DNA from: Dastarcus helophoroides
Lineage: Eukaryota > Arthropoda > Insecta > Coleoptera > Bothrideridae
Direction: 5' to 3'
NCBI GenBank assembly: GCA_028583605.1
Contig: CM053329.1
Span: forward strand, 32,822,992-32,886,991
Length of the DNA stretch: 64,000 nucleotides
Shown: positions 47,505 through 58,420 of the stretch, piece after piece
How positions within the stretch are numbered: position 1 is the stretch's first letter
How the letters are laid out: each line of letters opens with the position of its first letter
Program-made: the position numbers and the translations under genes
The notes under the pieces: generated by a model
The model's database searches: none
Seen by the model: only the letters and a program-made list of their open reading frames with translations
What the model was told of the DNA's origin: nothing

Positions 47505-47795
47505 AATCTAACAACAAAATTGCAGAACTCATGTCTATAGGCAAAGTCTATAGACAAATGGAAAACCAATCACTTGCTCTACAACTCCCTATGAATAAGC
47601 AGCAATTCCAGCAGGTCGTTGTCTCACTTGTCATGGTGTCTCGGAAACTAGTTTAGGCTGAATTCCGCAGGTGTAGGCGCTTGACAAAGTCCCTAGACCA
47701 TTTTGAGATTTGTTCTAGACTGTTTGGAGACAAAATCCTCGATTTGTCTATAGATAGTCTCTTGTTTTTATCTACTTAGTGAGTATTAGACTTAA
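47505..47795 (+). repeat. ~305-bp repeat family, copy 2
   Basis: ACAAAATTGCAGAACTCATG.., TCTCACTTGTCATGGTGTCT and CCATTTTGAGATTTGTTC align with 29868-30170 in the same order. Directly followed by copy 3. Confidence 0.8.
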
Positions 47796-47809
47796 TGCCT
47801 TTTACGCAC

Positions 47810-48098
47810 CTGCACAAAATCGGGGAACTTGTGTCTATAAACAAAATTCTGCGATTGTCTATAAACAAATGGGAAACAAATCACTTGTTTCACAACTCTC
47901 TATGAACAAACAGCAATTACACAAACCTTTGACTCACTTTTTACGGTGTTTTTAAAACTAATTTTGCTGAATTGCGTAGATGTGGTCACCTGACAAACTC
48001 CCTAAACCATTTTGAGATTTGTTTCGACTGTCTATAGACAAAATCCTCGATTTGTCCATCGACAATTCCAGGATTTTGTCTACGAGTGTGAACTAGCC
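47810..48098 (+). repeat. ~305-bp repeat family, copy 3
   Basis: GAACTTGTGTCTATAAAC, AAATGGGAAACAAATCAC and AACCATTTTGAGATTTGTTT repeat the family pattern. Its end abuts the truncated LINE at about 48100. Confidence 0.8.
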
Positions 48099-50390
48099 CT
48101 AAGAATAAATAATACATACTTTGAACATAAATACACATTCACCAACACTCAGGGACAGAAGTCCACGATTGACTATATAATGACAAATAGAACCATAGCA
48201 CCATTGAACATATTGGACCTACGATCGCTTACCTGGGCTAATATAAGGGACAGATCACAGCCTTGTTCTATGTAAAATTTAAAACAGAAAATTCTTTAAA
48301 GGTAAAACATAAACAAATCTTCATAGAAAAATAAATCCTAGAATCACTTGAATCAGAAAGCACAAGGGGAATTATACACGAAGAGGCTGACCAAAAAACT
48401 GATGATGAAACATCCCACATCCCGGGGCATAAACCACCTGAAAGAAGCTGAAAGTATGTATAATTGAGGCAGCAAGGAAAACAATCGGAACTAGAAAGGT
48501 CAATATAAATGCACAAAACAAGAAAAAAAAATCATCGTTCACCACGGAGGTAACGAAGCTGGCCGAGGAAAAGAAGAAAGCACATCAACTCAAGGAAACT
48601 ATAATATGTAGCAATCAGGAGAAGAACAAATTCCCAACTTAGGACCATAAAAACAGATCACTGGCAACGATTCACCAGTGAAATGGACCATGACATCTAT
48701 GGTGCTCAGAAAAAAGTATGGAAAATGCTAAAAAGCAGAAAAAACCCAATAAACGATTTTGTGCAAACAAGGAATGTCCCATTGAATGAATGAGAAGAGT
48801 ATTTTAACGAATTATGTGCCTCTGAGGAGACTCCAAAAACAGAAGTAATACGGCAGGAAGGAGAACCACAAACAAAATTCGACATAGATGATACTCTTAA
48901 AGAAATGAAAAAGGTAAAAGAAAACAGGAAAGCACCTGGTATAGATAATAACCCAAATAAAATCCTCAAATACGGCGGCAAGGAACTGTCTACGCATCTA
49001 ATAACCTTGTTCAATAGAATGAGTATAACTCCAGACGAATGGCACAGGAGCATAACCATACCCGTCTTCAAAAAAGGCCAAAAGATTCTTCCTGAAGACT
49101 ACAGAGGTATAAGCTTACTCTGTACAATCATGAATCTCTTTACCTCCATGATAAGGCTTAAACTAGAGGGACATACCGAAAAGAGAGATGAACAACAAGG
49201 ATTCAGGAGAAATAGATCAACGAAGGACGCCATATTGACATTGAGACAACGAAAGGAAAAAGCTATTGAATAAAACAAACCACTAAATTCCTGCTTCATA
49301 GATCTAACAAAAGCATTCGACAAAGTACAGCTGAAAGATGTCATGGACATATTAAAAGCAAAAAATGTACCATCGGAGATTATCAATATAATTTATCAAC
49401 TGCACACCAAGGACACGACAGTTATAAGGACCAATAACCAAACAAGTCGAGAGACATCAACACCGGGAGGCATCAGACAAGGGGATGCTCTCAGCCCAAT
49501 CCTATTCAACTTGACAATAGATAATATCAAGTCACATCATTGAATCTGGGATATAAACTAAAACATTAACGCTTCAGTATATGTTATGCTGATGACGCAA
49601 CACTTATGGCAGACACGGAAGACGACCTTCAGCGGCAGATATTACACTTCTACCAAACAACGCAGAAATACCACATAAAAATTTCAGTAGAGAAAACAAA
49701 AACCATGACACATTCTAGAGACCCAATGCGATGCAAAATTGAAATTGATGAAGCAGCATAGAACAAGTAATGAAATTTAAATATCTAGGAAAAGACGTGA
49801 TGAGCCAACATGATCTGACGGGAGAGCTAAGACCTCAAATAAATAAAGCAACTGTCATAGCAGGAGGCCTGAGAGATGTCGTGTGAAACAACAATTGAAA
49901 TGGATAGCGAGGTGAACATATACTAGAAATGCGAACGACCTATACTGATGTAAGCAATCGAAACGAGAGCAGACACAAACAAAACCAAATCCATGCTGAG
50001 GACAGCAGAAATGAGCAATCACCGGGAAAACACTTAGAGACAGAGTTAGAAAAGATGAGCTCAGAAGAATATGTGAAATGGACGATGTGGTAAGATGAGG
50101 CAGACAAAGAAGACGCCAAAAGTATGACCACCTGAGAAAAATGGAAGAAGACAGAGTTGTTCGAAGGGCCCTGGAGGACACGCCTGTAGAACGTAGACCA
50201 AGAGGAAGACCACCGAGGAGATGGAAAGACAACTGCAATCCACATCTCAAGAAAACCAGAATGCCTTAATTCGGAGGAAAACAGGTCAATAGGTTTTCGA
50301 AAAGAAGAACAAGATCAAGGGGAAGAAGAAGAGCAAGAAGAAGAAGAAAAGGAAGAAAAGAAAGAAAAGGAAGAAGAAGAAGTGTTTCCC
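48099..50390 (+). pseudogene. RTE-like LINE, copy 1 (endonuclease end, RT, C-terminal domain, GAA tail)
   Basis: Seen in order: HKYTFTNTQGQKSTIDYIMT, the C-terminal end of the apurinic-type endonuclease; a degraded linker; KENRKAPGIDNNPNKILKYG; IPVFKKGQKILPEDYRGISL; DEQQGFRRNRSTKDAILTL; FIDLTKAFDKV (motif A); GGIRQGDALSPILFNL (motif B); YADDATLMA at 49585 (motif C, intact but out of the preceding frame); then a basic C-terminal part near 50000-50270. Stops and frame changes (49273, 49543, 49760) disable it. It is 5' truncated. It ends in a GAA-rich run (50322-50382), as expected of RTE-type LINEs. Clade assignment is from motif style only. Confidence 0.82.
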
Positions 50391-50394
50391 CAAA

Positions 50395-51030
50395 AATTTC
50401 GACGATAGACAATAAGCGCGGCTTTTGATTCTAATAACGAGAGATCCTACAAAACGAAAATTAACAGATTTGGTCAGTGATTTCAGGTTACTCTTGAAAT
50501 TTCTAACTTTTCGAGATTTTATTTTAAAATTACAGTAAAATATTGGTGAATACTATTTGGCGAAATAAATTTCAGGAAATTAAAAAAGGTTTCCTCTAAA
50601 TTTTGCCAAATCTTGTTTTAGCCTAGAAATTTCTATTTTTCCGAAAATGATCAATTTAGACTTAAAATTTGTCACTACTAAGTTGGTATAAAAAATTTTG
50701 AATGTTTACCTAAATGTAGATTTTAAGGGATCTTTCAAATTTTTCTTGAATTCTTAATTCATCTTCAATCCATGGTAAATCCTCAACAGAATCTTCCTTA
50801 CAGAAGGCATCTAGTAAAGAAGAACTGTTTAAATTTAAAACGTAAAACGTAATCTAATCTGCATCCTCCTCATTCTTCTTCTTCTTTTTGTTGACTGTCT
50901 TTAGTCTTATCTTTGCAGGCTTTCCCAATTACAAAAGCCCCTTTTGGTCGAAACATTAAAGAGCTACTCTCAAAGGTGACCTTGAAATATATTTGATGAC
51001 GTGGAACTCCACTTTCGTGAAACAAGCTAT
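50395..51030. other. A/T filler plus a minor Penelope-like end fragment
   Basis: 50400-50870 is TTTTAAATT-type filler. From 50915, AAAAGCCCCTTTTGGTCGAA followed by ACATTAAAGAGCTACTCTCAA resembles a Penelope terminal repeat with its GAAAC box, but I could not align a full unit. Confidence 0.35.
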
Positions 51031-51034
51031 ACAT

Positions 51035-51290
51035 TTTTTTTGTGGAACTGACTGGTCCTTGATTATCTTCAAAAAAATGAAATAAAAATCTTAATCTTGT
51101 CCCCTGTAACCAAGAAAGATTAAAAAACACAACAGAGGTTACTCTAACGCGTTTCGAGGGCCAAGCTATCATCTTCAGAGAGAGACTCATTATCTCTCTA
51201 AAGATGATAGTTTGGCTATCGAAACGCGTTAGAGTAATCTTCATTGTGTTTTTAAATCTTTATTTGTTTCAGGGGACAAAATTTGTATTT
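51035..51290. mobile_element. foldback element with two opposed hammerhead-like motifs, copy F
   Basis: The best-formed palindrome of the family: GTGGAACTGACTGGTCCTTG.. and CTTGTCCCCTGTAACCAAG on the left, the mirror on the right ending GTTTCAGGGGACAAAATTTG. The minus-strand motif has CTCT-CTGAAGA-T-GATAGC...; the plus-strand motif has CTCTCTAAAGATGATAGTTTGGCTATCGAAACGCGTTAGAG, so its CTGA has become CTAA. Confidence 0.8.
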
Positions 51291-51299
51291 TAAGCTATA

Positions 51300-53025
51300 C
51301 ATATTTCAACATCGATATTAAAACTCCAAAGTTTACTATCTCAACAGATATATTTTCTGAACATCGATAAACATTAGGAAGACAAACCATTCAAATATCC
51401 CTAACGACATCTAACAAAGAAATAGGTTGGGATGCTTAAAATATCAGTTATACGTCAGAACTATTCTTTTTTTTTTTGGAAATTTAGCAATATAATCTTT
51501 ATTTATTCAAACAACTGAAATATTTTTCAAAAACCGGATCGCGAAAAAGTTGCTTAACATTAATTATGGTAATTACCTAATAAGTTGTTTTCAAGATCTG
51601 ACCTAAACACAGTAACATAAATGTAAAAGGTGATGTTAAATAAAAGCAGTTGATAGTACGAAGCACTGATTGCGCAAGTACGACTTCCCCTTGAACGGTT
51701 CTTTTTCTTTGTCCAACTTAAATAAAGTATACATTTGAAGGAAAAATAATACTTCATTACAAACCCCATTTAATATAAAACTATCAGCTTGTAAAACCTT
51801 CTTGAAAATTGCCCTAAATATATGTATAAAGAGATTGACTCATCCAGTGGGATGTCCGGTTTTATATCTGGGGAAACTGAAGAGAAAGTGATTTTTTTAC
51901 ATGCCAACAACTTTAAATGCATAATTTGTAATGCATAACTTTTTTAAATTGTGTTTGTGCTTTTTGATACGTCATAAAAAACTGCTCATCTTACTTAACA
52001 TGAAGGGAGATCCCACTTTATTTTGCTAATTCATGTCGTAATTAGTTAGTCGAAATTTCGACGTTAAATTCAGAAGTTCAAGATGGATTAAATTTCTAGA
52101 AAAAAAATTGGATTTGCAAGTTGTTGGAAATCGAAAAATTCCTGATAATTTAAAAAAAGAAATCCTAGATTTTAAGCTGAAACTCAGACCTTTGGAGCAA
52201 AAAAATTACATTCTCAAGAAAACTTGGACTCCAGATTTGGAAATTCTCAATTTTGATTTTAGAAAGAAGTGTAATATTCAAGTTTAAGCTAAAAAGTTTC
52301 AGAAGAAATCGACTTTTGGAAAAAAATCGAATTTTGATAATATAGTGGAATTTTCGAGTTAAAAATATTATGGAATTTTAAGAAAAAAGTACAGACTTTT
52401 AGTATTTTGAAATAAAATAAAGAAACTAAATCTTAAAAGAAAGGTAGTGTTTGAATTACGACAAAGTCGAAACTTTGAGATGATCGACATTTTGAGAAAC
52501 TAAGTCTGCAAGCTTGCAGTTTAAATTATTTTCTTCAAGTTTAATTCAAAATTTTGAAAACAAACTCGAAATTTGACACTACAATTTGGGTTTAAATATT
52601 TTCTCGAAATATCCGTATAAAGAAGACTCCAGAAAATGTTAAATACGAAAATTATTGCTTTTTTTAGAAATTCATCTGTTGGCGCAGTTTCCAAAATTTT
52701 GATTTGTTTAGACCTTTTCTTTTAAGTATTCAGCAAAAAGTTCCAATAACTGAAATATTATTAACATCATGTCTCAAAAAGTAGCCACTGATTGAAGTAC
52801 AGGGCCCTAGAATAGTTTTGCTTTGCCTTTTAAAAGAAAAAAGTTAATGTGCATATTTTAGCTTTGTACAGTTTTGTACAGAAGCTGTATCAGTTCCCTA
52901 CCTTTCAAGAAGAAGACCCTCCTGCCCTCATCTATTTATCAGACAACGTAAATGATTAAAGATTTTACAGCGTCTGCGCTGTTCATTATTAACCTGAATA
53001 TTAATCCGAAAGAATCAAACAGAAA
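51300..53025. other. unassigned DNA with an A/T filler block at 52040-52740
   Basis: The filler has TCGAAATTTT and AAATTTCGA words. Elsewhere I see no gene or named repeat. Confidence 0.4.
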
Positions 53026-53030
53026 AAAAA

Positions 53031-53258
53031 AACCAACAAACACCTCCACAGAATGGGAATTATAAACGACCCGGACTAGTCAGGGGTGTTTAAAAGAAGA
53101 TGAGAGTGTCGGAGCACGTTATGTGTCACTGCCCAGCACTAGCATCAATCAGAGGACCCACGCTTGGGGACTTTTGGCCTAGTGTGGCCAGTTTGCGAGA
53201 GGCGAATCCAAGGGACGTTCTTCAGTTTCTCAACAAGGTTGGGTGGCTGAATGAATGA
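53031..53258 (+). pseudogene. non-LTR retrotransposon C-terminal relic (CCHC-type tail)
   Basis: HRMGIINDPD then, after two lesions, VSEHVMCHCPALASIRGP and LGDFWPSVASLREANPRDVL, then QFLNKVGWLNE and TGA at 53256-53258. The H.MC.CPAL pattern is the terminal zinc-knuckle region of R1/Jockey-like LINEs. About 140 bp of GC-richer sequence after the stop, with CGAAAGGGTTGCCTAAGTGC, is probably its 3' UTR. The first cysteines are lost to mutation. Confidence 0.7.
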
Positions 53259-53399
53259 CCAAGGACACCTTAATCACGGGGATAGCACAATGATCCCCGA
53301 AAGGGTTGCCTAAGTGCTGGCCTAACCTCTAGGCAACCCCCCTCGAATCCAGAAGCCAGAAATCCAAAAGAAGAACCAACTAATCACGAAGAAAAGCTA

Positions 53400-54535
53400 A
53401 GATGTGCCTTCAATTATCACATGAATTTAAAGACCTCAGTAGTCACTGGTCTCTCAGTAGAAGAATCCTAGTAAATGCAAGGAATTAGCATCAGGACGAA
53501 TTGTCATTAAAACAAACTTCACTGTCTTTTCATTCTACAAAATTTCTCGATTCACTGAACTTGATTTGCCGATAAATATTTAAAAGTTTCATAAAGTGGC
53601 GTATCATAAAGATTAGAAAAAAAGAATAATGGGCATAAAAGCTTAAATATTATCTAATAGTTGGACAAAAGAAAATATTAGTGGCTGACATATGTACATT
53701 TTGTATATCAACATAATTGGATAAAAAAAAATGTGAATAGTATCGCAAACATACATCGATCTTTGTCTTTCGCTTACATTTTCTATGGCTGATAAGATAT
53801 CGCTAGTGGCCCACAATTTCCTGAGTTAGTAACTTCGTGTAGGTCATCTCTGGCTATCATTCGTATCATCCATACGCAAAATTATTGATTAAGACACTGG
53901 ATTGAATTTACGATGAATTTAACGTTTGCAGTATAGTATAAAATTTATTTGCCTACTGTTTTTATTGGTTTATTTATTGTTTCTCCTTTTAAAGTCTTCA
54001 GTATTAATTGGTTAAAAGGATTTTATATTCTCTGGGTCTAGAAAGGCTAGAGGTAACAGATCTAATAAAATTATATTTATAGCTTCCTATGAATAGTTAA
54101 CATTTCCAAACAAGCTTTCGCATGGATGATTTTGAATTTTTAATAGGAGCTCCTCTATAATTTTGCCCGTAAATTTCCATCAAGAACTTCGAATATCTCA
54201 AATTAAATAACAAATCAAGTAGATACAATGTATAATTAATATCTATCTACAGCTTGTTGGGACGAATTGCACTATAAAATTTATCGTGCTGGTATCTTGA
54301 TTGCCAAAGTTCTTGAACTGAAGGATCTGTGCCACAAAAAGGAGTATCAAACGCGAGTAATATCGCGTCCTGAAAATTCCGTTCCGTTATATTTGCGCAA
54401 AGCTTAATTGGACGTTATTAATCTATTACAGAGTTATATTTGCGATGACTGAAGCAATAGGATCACACCATATTATATGCCAAAGTTTATGGATTCTGAA
54501 TTTAAGGTGGGTTACAATATTAGGTCAGCATGTAG
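53400..54535. other. no gene or repeat recognised
   Basis: AT-rich DNA without coding signal. Confidence 0.4.
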
Positions 54536-54540
54536 GACTC

Positions 54541-55015
54541 ACTTGCAGGACTCACTGTACCCCATCCCTAACCAACCAATTTCATTGAAAATTCGAGCCT
54601 CTAACTAGCTCTCTGCATCTAGTCCCACCAGTCCAGGAATCTTCCAGCGTAGATCTCACTTGCAGGATTCACATGTACCCCATCCCTAACCACCCAATTT
54701 CATTGAGAATTCGAGCCTCTAACTAGCTCTCTGTATCTAGTCCCACCAGTCCAGGAATCTTCCAGCGTAGATCTCACTTGAAGGATTCACTGTACCCCAT
54801 CCCTAACCACCCAATGTCATTGAAAATTCGAGCCTCTAACTAGCTCTCTGTATCTAGTCCCACCAGTCCAGGAATCTTCCAGCGTAGATCTCACTTGCAG
54901 GATTCACTGTACCCCATCCCTAACCACCCAATTTCATTGAGAATTCGAGCCTCTAACTAGCTCTCTGTATCTAGTCCCTCTAATCCAGCAATTTTCCAGC
55001 GTGGATCTTATAATA
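54541..55015 (+). repeat. 117-bp tandem repeat, four units
   Basis: Units start with ACTTG.AGGA.TCAC at 54541, 54658, 54776 and 54893 (offsets 117, 118, 117) and contain CCCCATCCCTAACCA, ATTCGAGCCTCTAACTAGCT and CAGTCCAGGAATCTTCCAGC. The copies are over 90% alike; the last decays after 54980. GC is higher than in the surroundings. Confidence 0.93.
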
Positions 55016-55289
55016 GTTTTCCAGCATAGATCTTCTTGTTGATGATAAAGCCGGAACAGTAACACATAACGTGCTTGACATTTTCATTTATTTCTAAACG
55101 TCCTCTACAACGATACCCATTATCACCATCATCTTCATCATTCCCACCTTCATCAGATGTTAATGTAGTATAGGTACAGTGACCAGTTCAAATCAATACA
55201 ATTCTCCGAAGGTTTTGCCTTGAGAGTTCCAGTAAGTTTCTCTGCTCACAGTTTCAATGAATGCATTGTCGCCATGTTGTTCTGCTTCA

Positions 55290-55530
55290 TTGACTTGATG
55301 TTTACTTTGGATTTATCCTTTGGAAAGGGTTCCTACTTCCTACTGTTGATGGAGCCATTGGGAGACTGGATTCTGGTCCGATGTCCCTCAGAGTTTCTTC
55401 TAGTAAGATTATCAAACGTTCATTACCATCTTTCCCACAATGTCCTTTGATTCTTGCTAGATTCACAAAATTCTCGTCTGACAGACGTTTAAATCTAGAT
55501 AGCATTTCCACACAAGCGCTGAGCTTGTTT
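55290..55530 (-). pseudogene. LINE RNase H relic
   Basis: A minus-strand frame reads VNLARIKGHCGKDGNERLI, the RNase H GH.G..GNE box, then GPESSLPMAPSTVGS, a linker seen after this box in Jockey-type LINEs. The residues usually following GNE (a conserved Asp among them) are altered. Short and isolated, so non-functional. Confidence 0.6.
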
Positions 55531-55559
55531 TGATACTCCTCAAATAAAATGATTCTAAT

Positions 55560-55900
55560 GCAATTTATTTATTTATAAATATTTATTTATTTATTAGAAC
55601 AGATTCAGTATTGCCCGAGGCATTTATTAAAACAGATTTAGCATTTGAATCTCTTCTAATCCAGATATTTCGCATCCGAACTTTACATTTAATAAATGCA
55701 TCAGCCTATAGGTCTGTACATTCGAATATTTTAAAATCCGACTTGCCAGAGGACCGTTTCTGCTACCCAAATGCTGCAGATCTCTGGTTGCCCGACTAGC
55801 TAAGATCTGTACTGTGCGTTTTGGTACATAGAGGGCTACATTTTGGGTAGTTTAGGTCGTATTCTATTTGCACTCCTCAGGTATTTAAGGACAGCTAGTC
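55560..55900. other. short unassigned stretch before the mariner
   Basis: ATTTATTT repeats at 55560-55600, then a 62-codon ORF (55611-55799) that I do not recognise. Confidence 0.35.
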
Positions 55901-56085
55901 CATTTTGACGGCAACCAATAAAGTTCGTGCGGTTTTTCTTCATTGTCTACTTTTATGAATTATATTCAATAAACAGGATGTAGTGGTGGGATAATTTTGA
56001 ATATAGGTTAAAACTTATGTCAAGGAGTATCAGTATTTGATAAGTTATATTACTTTGAATTAAAGTACAACATCTTTACTAGAGT

Positions 56086-56930
56086 ATGGCCGTGTCAAAT
56101 GCAATAATTCGTGCTTGTTTACTTTACGAATTCAAACTTGGTCCCAAGGCTGAAGAAGATTGTCGTAAGATATGCGCTGCTCTTGGGGAAGGCTCTGTAG
56201 CTAAATGGACGGGTCAAAAGTGGTTTAAGAAATTTGCCTCTGGAGATGAAAATCTGGAAGATGAACCTCGCTCCAGAAGACCATCAACGATCAACAATGA
56301 CAATATCAAGATGGCGATCGAGCAGGATTCAAGTAGGACATGTCAAGCTCTTACCTTAAGATTCAATGAGAGTGATGAAACTATTCGCATACATTTGTAC
56401 CTACTTGGGAAACGATGGAAGTTAAGCAAATGGGTATACCACATGAATTAAGTGAAACAAACAAGTTACAGCGCTTAACAATCTGTTCATCATTGCTTTC
56501 TCGCCACAACTTAATGTCGTTTTTTGACCGGATGTTGACGTGTGATGAAAAATGAATTATGTACTGCAACAATCAGCGCTCATATCATTATCTATCCAGT
56601 AAAGATCCGTTGACGTTGACTGCAAAACCAAACATGCACCAACAAAAGATTCTGTTATGTGTATGGTGGACTACAGCAAGTATAGTTCACTATGAGCTCC
56701 TGCCAAGTGAACAAACCATTACTGCTGAAATCTACTCGGCACAGCTTAACAGAAATGCGGTCACCCTAAGTCAAAAACAGACTGCTTTGGCCAACAGAAA
56801 AAGGTGTTGTCTTCCATCAGGACAACGCAAGACCACACACAGCAAGAATCACGCAATACCTCACCCTCCGTATTCACCAGACCTTGCTCCAAGTGACACC
56901 CACATGCGGAATCGAGGTGATACATTTCTT
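56086..56930 (+). pseudogene. mariner transposase, N-terminal and catalytic region, disrupted
   Basis: Seen: IRACLLYEFKLGPKAEEDCR and QKWFKKFASGDENLEDEPRS with RRPSTI, the two helix-turn-helix DNA-binding parts and the linker of mariner transposases. Then LTCDEK*IMY (first catalytic Asp; the expected Trp codon is TGA at 56552-56554), PNMHQQKILLCVWW, ELLPSEQTI, HQDNARPHTARI in a shifted frame (second Asp) and PYSPDLAPSD (third Asp). The first frame ends at 56451. The D,D34D triad is therefore traceable but the gene is dead. The C-terminus continues beyond the insert. Confidence 0.87.
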
Positions 56931-57202
56931 CCCGTGATACAAGCTTTGCCTCACCTACGTGAACTTTGCAATTGCAGTCTAATTTTCATTAGATTCTAAT
57001 GAAATTAGATTTCAATTGCATCGTAATAAACTTGTATATATTCGTATATACAAGGCTTATTATCTCAGCAGAGAGTAATGCTTCAATTAGCATGTAGCGA
57101 AAATGTTTGCGTAATAAACAGTTAAAAGTCAGTTACAAGTCACCCGATGGAGGTTTGCTCTCTTGGGTACTTATACGACTGACTAACGGCTTTAAATTGG
57201 AA

Positions 57203-57275
57203 GTGTATACAACCACCGTACCATGCTGACGAGGCCAAGGAAGGCCGAAACTAGTCTATGGTTGCGGTTGTACAT
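57203..57275 (+). ncRNA. hammerhead ribozyme 1, type I, canonical core
   Basis: Core CTGACGA (57226-57232), helix II GGCC/GGCC with loop AAGGAA, GAAA (57247-57250), helix III AC/GU closed by UA, and cleavage nucleotide C at 57256. Helix I is formed by ACCATG with TATGGT (one G.U next to the core), an internal loop ACCGT/TGC, then ACAACC with GGTTGT. All invariant core positions fit CUGANGA...GAAA...UH. The two-base-pair helix III suggests cleavage is more efficient in tandem or dimeric form. Confidence 0.9.
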
Positions 57276-57668
57276 ATTTTCAATTTTAAGCACGTTTAAC
57301 TGTTTAATTACAGAACATTTAATTGGTCATTTGTCAAAACTAGATGAAAGTAAAGTCACGCCGAGGACGTTTGCATCTATGGATGTTGCGATGCAACCCG
57401 TGATACAAGCTTTGCCTCACCTACGTGAACTTTGTAATTGCAGTCTAATTTTCATTAGATTCTAATGAAATTAGATTTCAATTGCATCGTAATAAACTTG
57501 TATATATTCGTATATACAAGGCTTATTATCTCAGCAGAGAGTAATGGTTCAATTAGCATGTAGCGAAAATGTTTGCGTAATAAACAGTTAAAAGTCAGTT
57601 ACAAGTCACCCGATGGAGGTTTGCTCTCTTGGGTACTTATACGACTGACTAACGGCTTTAAATTGGAA

Positions 57669-57741
57669 GTGTATACAACCACCGTACCATGCTGACGAAG
57701 CCAAGGAAGGCCGAAACTAGTCTATGGTTGCGGTTGTACAT
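57669..57741 (+). ncRNA. hammerhead ribozyme 2, type I, one helix II change
   Basis: The same fold, exactly 466 bp downstream: CTGACGA (57692-57698), GAAA (57713-57716), cleavage C at 57722. It differs by G to A at 57699, which breaks the 10.1-11.1 pair at the base of helix II and should weaken activity. All other core and helix I positions are unchanged. Confidence 0.85.
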
Positions 57742-57782
57742 ATTTTCAATTTTAAGCACGTTTAATTGTTTAATTACAGAAC

Positions 57783-57932
57783 AAGATTTTTACAAAAATG
57801 GGATGTTGTGTCTAGATGGGGAAGGGTAATACTTGCTAAGGGTGATTATTTTTTAGACTAAATCTAAATTAAACCCATTTTATGTGTTACTATTTCTTAA
57901 CCTTCAAAACCGCACGAACTTTTTTGGTTGCC
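57783..57932 (+). pseudogene. mariner transposase C-terminus and right inverted repeat
   Basis: KMGCCVSRWGRVILAKGDYF followed by LD and TAG matches the end of mariner transposases (the usual pattern is RW.KV..GG.YF). It is separated from the rest of the gene by the retrozyme-like insert. Confidence 0.7.
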
Positions 57933-57939
57933 GGTAATT

Positions 57940-58415
57940 TTAAGGTATTTTCCCTTGATGGTTAAGATTTCGATTTCCTTCACGTATTTGGAAGATTTTT
58001 TTCTAAAAAGAGTCTAAACTTCTCATTTAATCAAATTTTGAACTTGATCTAAATTCTAAATTTTAGTTTTAGTCCAGAAACTTGAATTTGAAATTCGAAA
58101 ATTTCGACTTTCGTACTGGAGTAACTATTTCCTTGGAACCAAAGTTTTAATTTCTGTCTTAGAACAGCAACCGTAAAACTTAATTTTGACTTTTTTTGGA
58201 GGCTTGTACGTACAACTTTGTTTTTTTAGATACAGTCCACTGGAAAAAGGTAACCCTACTCTATCTTAGAGACTCTCTAGTAAGAGTCTGGCTCTCTGTC
58301 ACCATATTTCAGCTATTTCGTAGCGAAAAAATTTCAATCTGTCATTTTTGATATTTTTAGCTGCTTCTTTTATGTTTATGCTTCCCGTTGAAAATATAGT
58401 TTGAGTTTACGGGAA
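57940..58415. other. A/T-rich DNA, nothing recognised
   Basis: TTTTAGTCC/GAAATTTCGAC filler and a mixed stretch at 58250-58400. No gene. Confidence 0.4.
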
Positions 58416-58420
58416 ACATA

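Larger units (their letters stand above)
56931..57782 (+). mobile_element. retrozyme-like element: 386-bp direct repeats, 466-bp period, two hammerhead ribozymes
   Basis: Two almost identical 386-bp direct repeats (56931-57316 and 57397-57782) are separated by 80 bp, which is the same as 1.83 tandem copies of a 466-bp unit. Each repeat contains one type I hammerhead at matching positions. The element sits inside a mariner, with mariner sequence on both sides. It has no ORF of its own. Known: metazoan retrozymes are small, non-autonomous tandem elements with hammerheads that produce circular RNAs. Inferred: self-cleavage at the two sites would release a 466-nt RNA (57257-57722). No unambiguous target duplication was found. 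Confidence 0.8.
55910..57932 (+). mobile_element. mariner element interrupted by a ribozyme-bearing repeat
   Basis: Inverted ends: GGCAACCAATAAAGTTCGTG (55910) and the mirror CACGAACTTTTTTGGTTGCC (ending 57932), continuing to CGGTTTT on both sides. Removing the 852-bp insert at 56931-57782 leaves about 1.17 kb, close to the usual 1.3 kb of mariners, so perhaps 100 bp of mariner is missing at the junction. The TA dinucleotides outside the ends are not preserved clearly. Confidence 0.85.

Noticed and set aside
49855..50250. 131-codon minus-strand ORF and overlapping frames
   Set aside because: Antisense to the C-terminal part of LINE copy 1.
50870..51244. 124-codon minus-strand ORF
   Set aside because: It runs through the foldback element and a Penelope-like end fragment; no protein domain.
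54541..55015. CRISPR-like regular repeats
   Set aside because: Whole 117-bp units are alike with no variable spacers, and the genome is eukaryotic.
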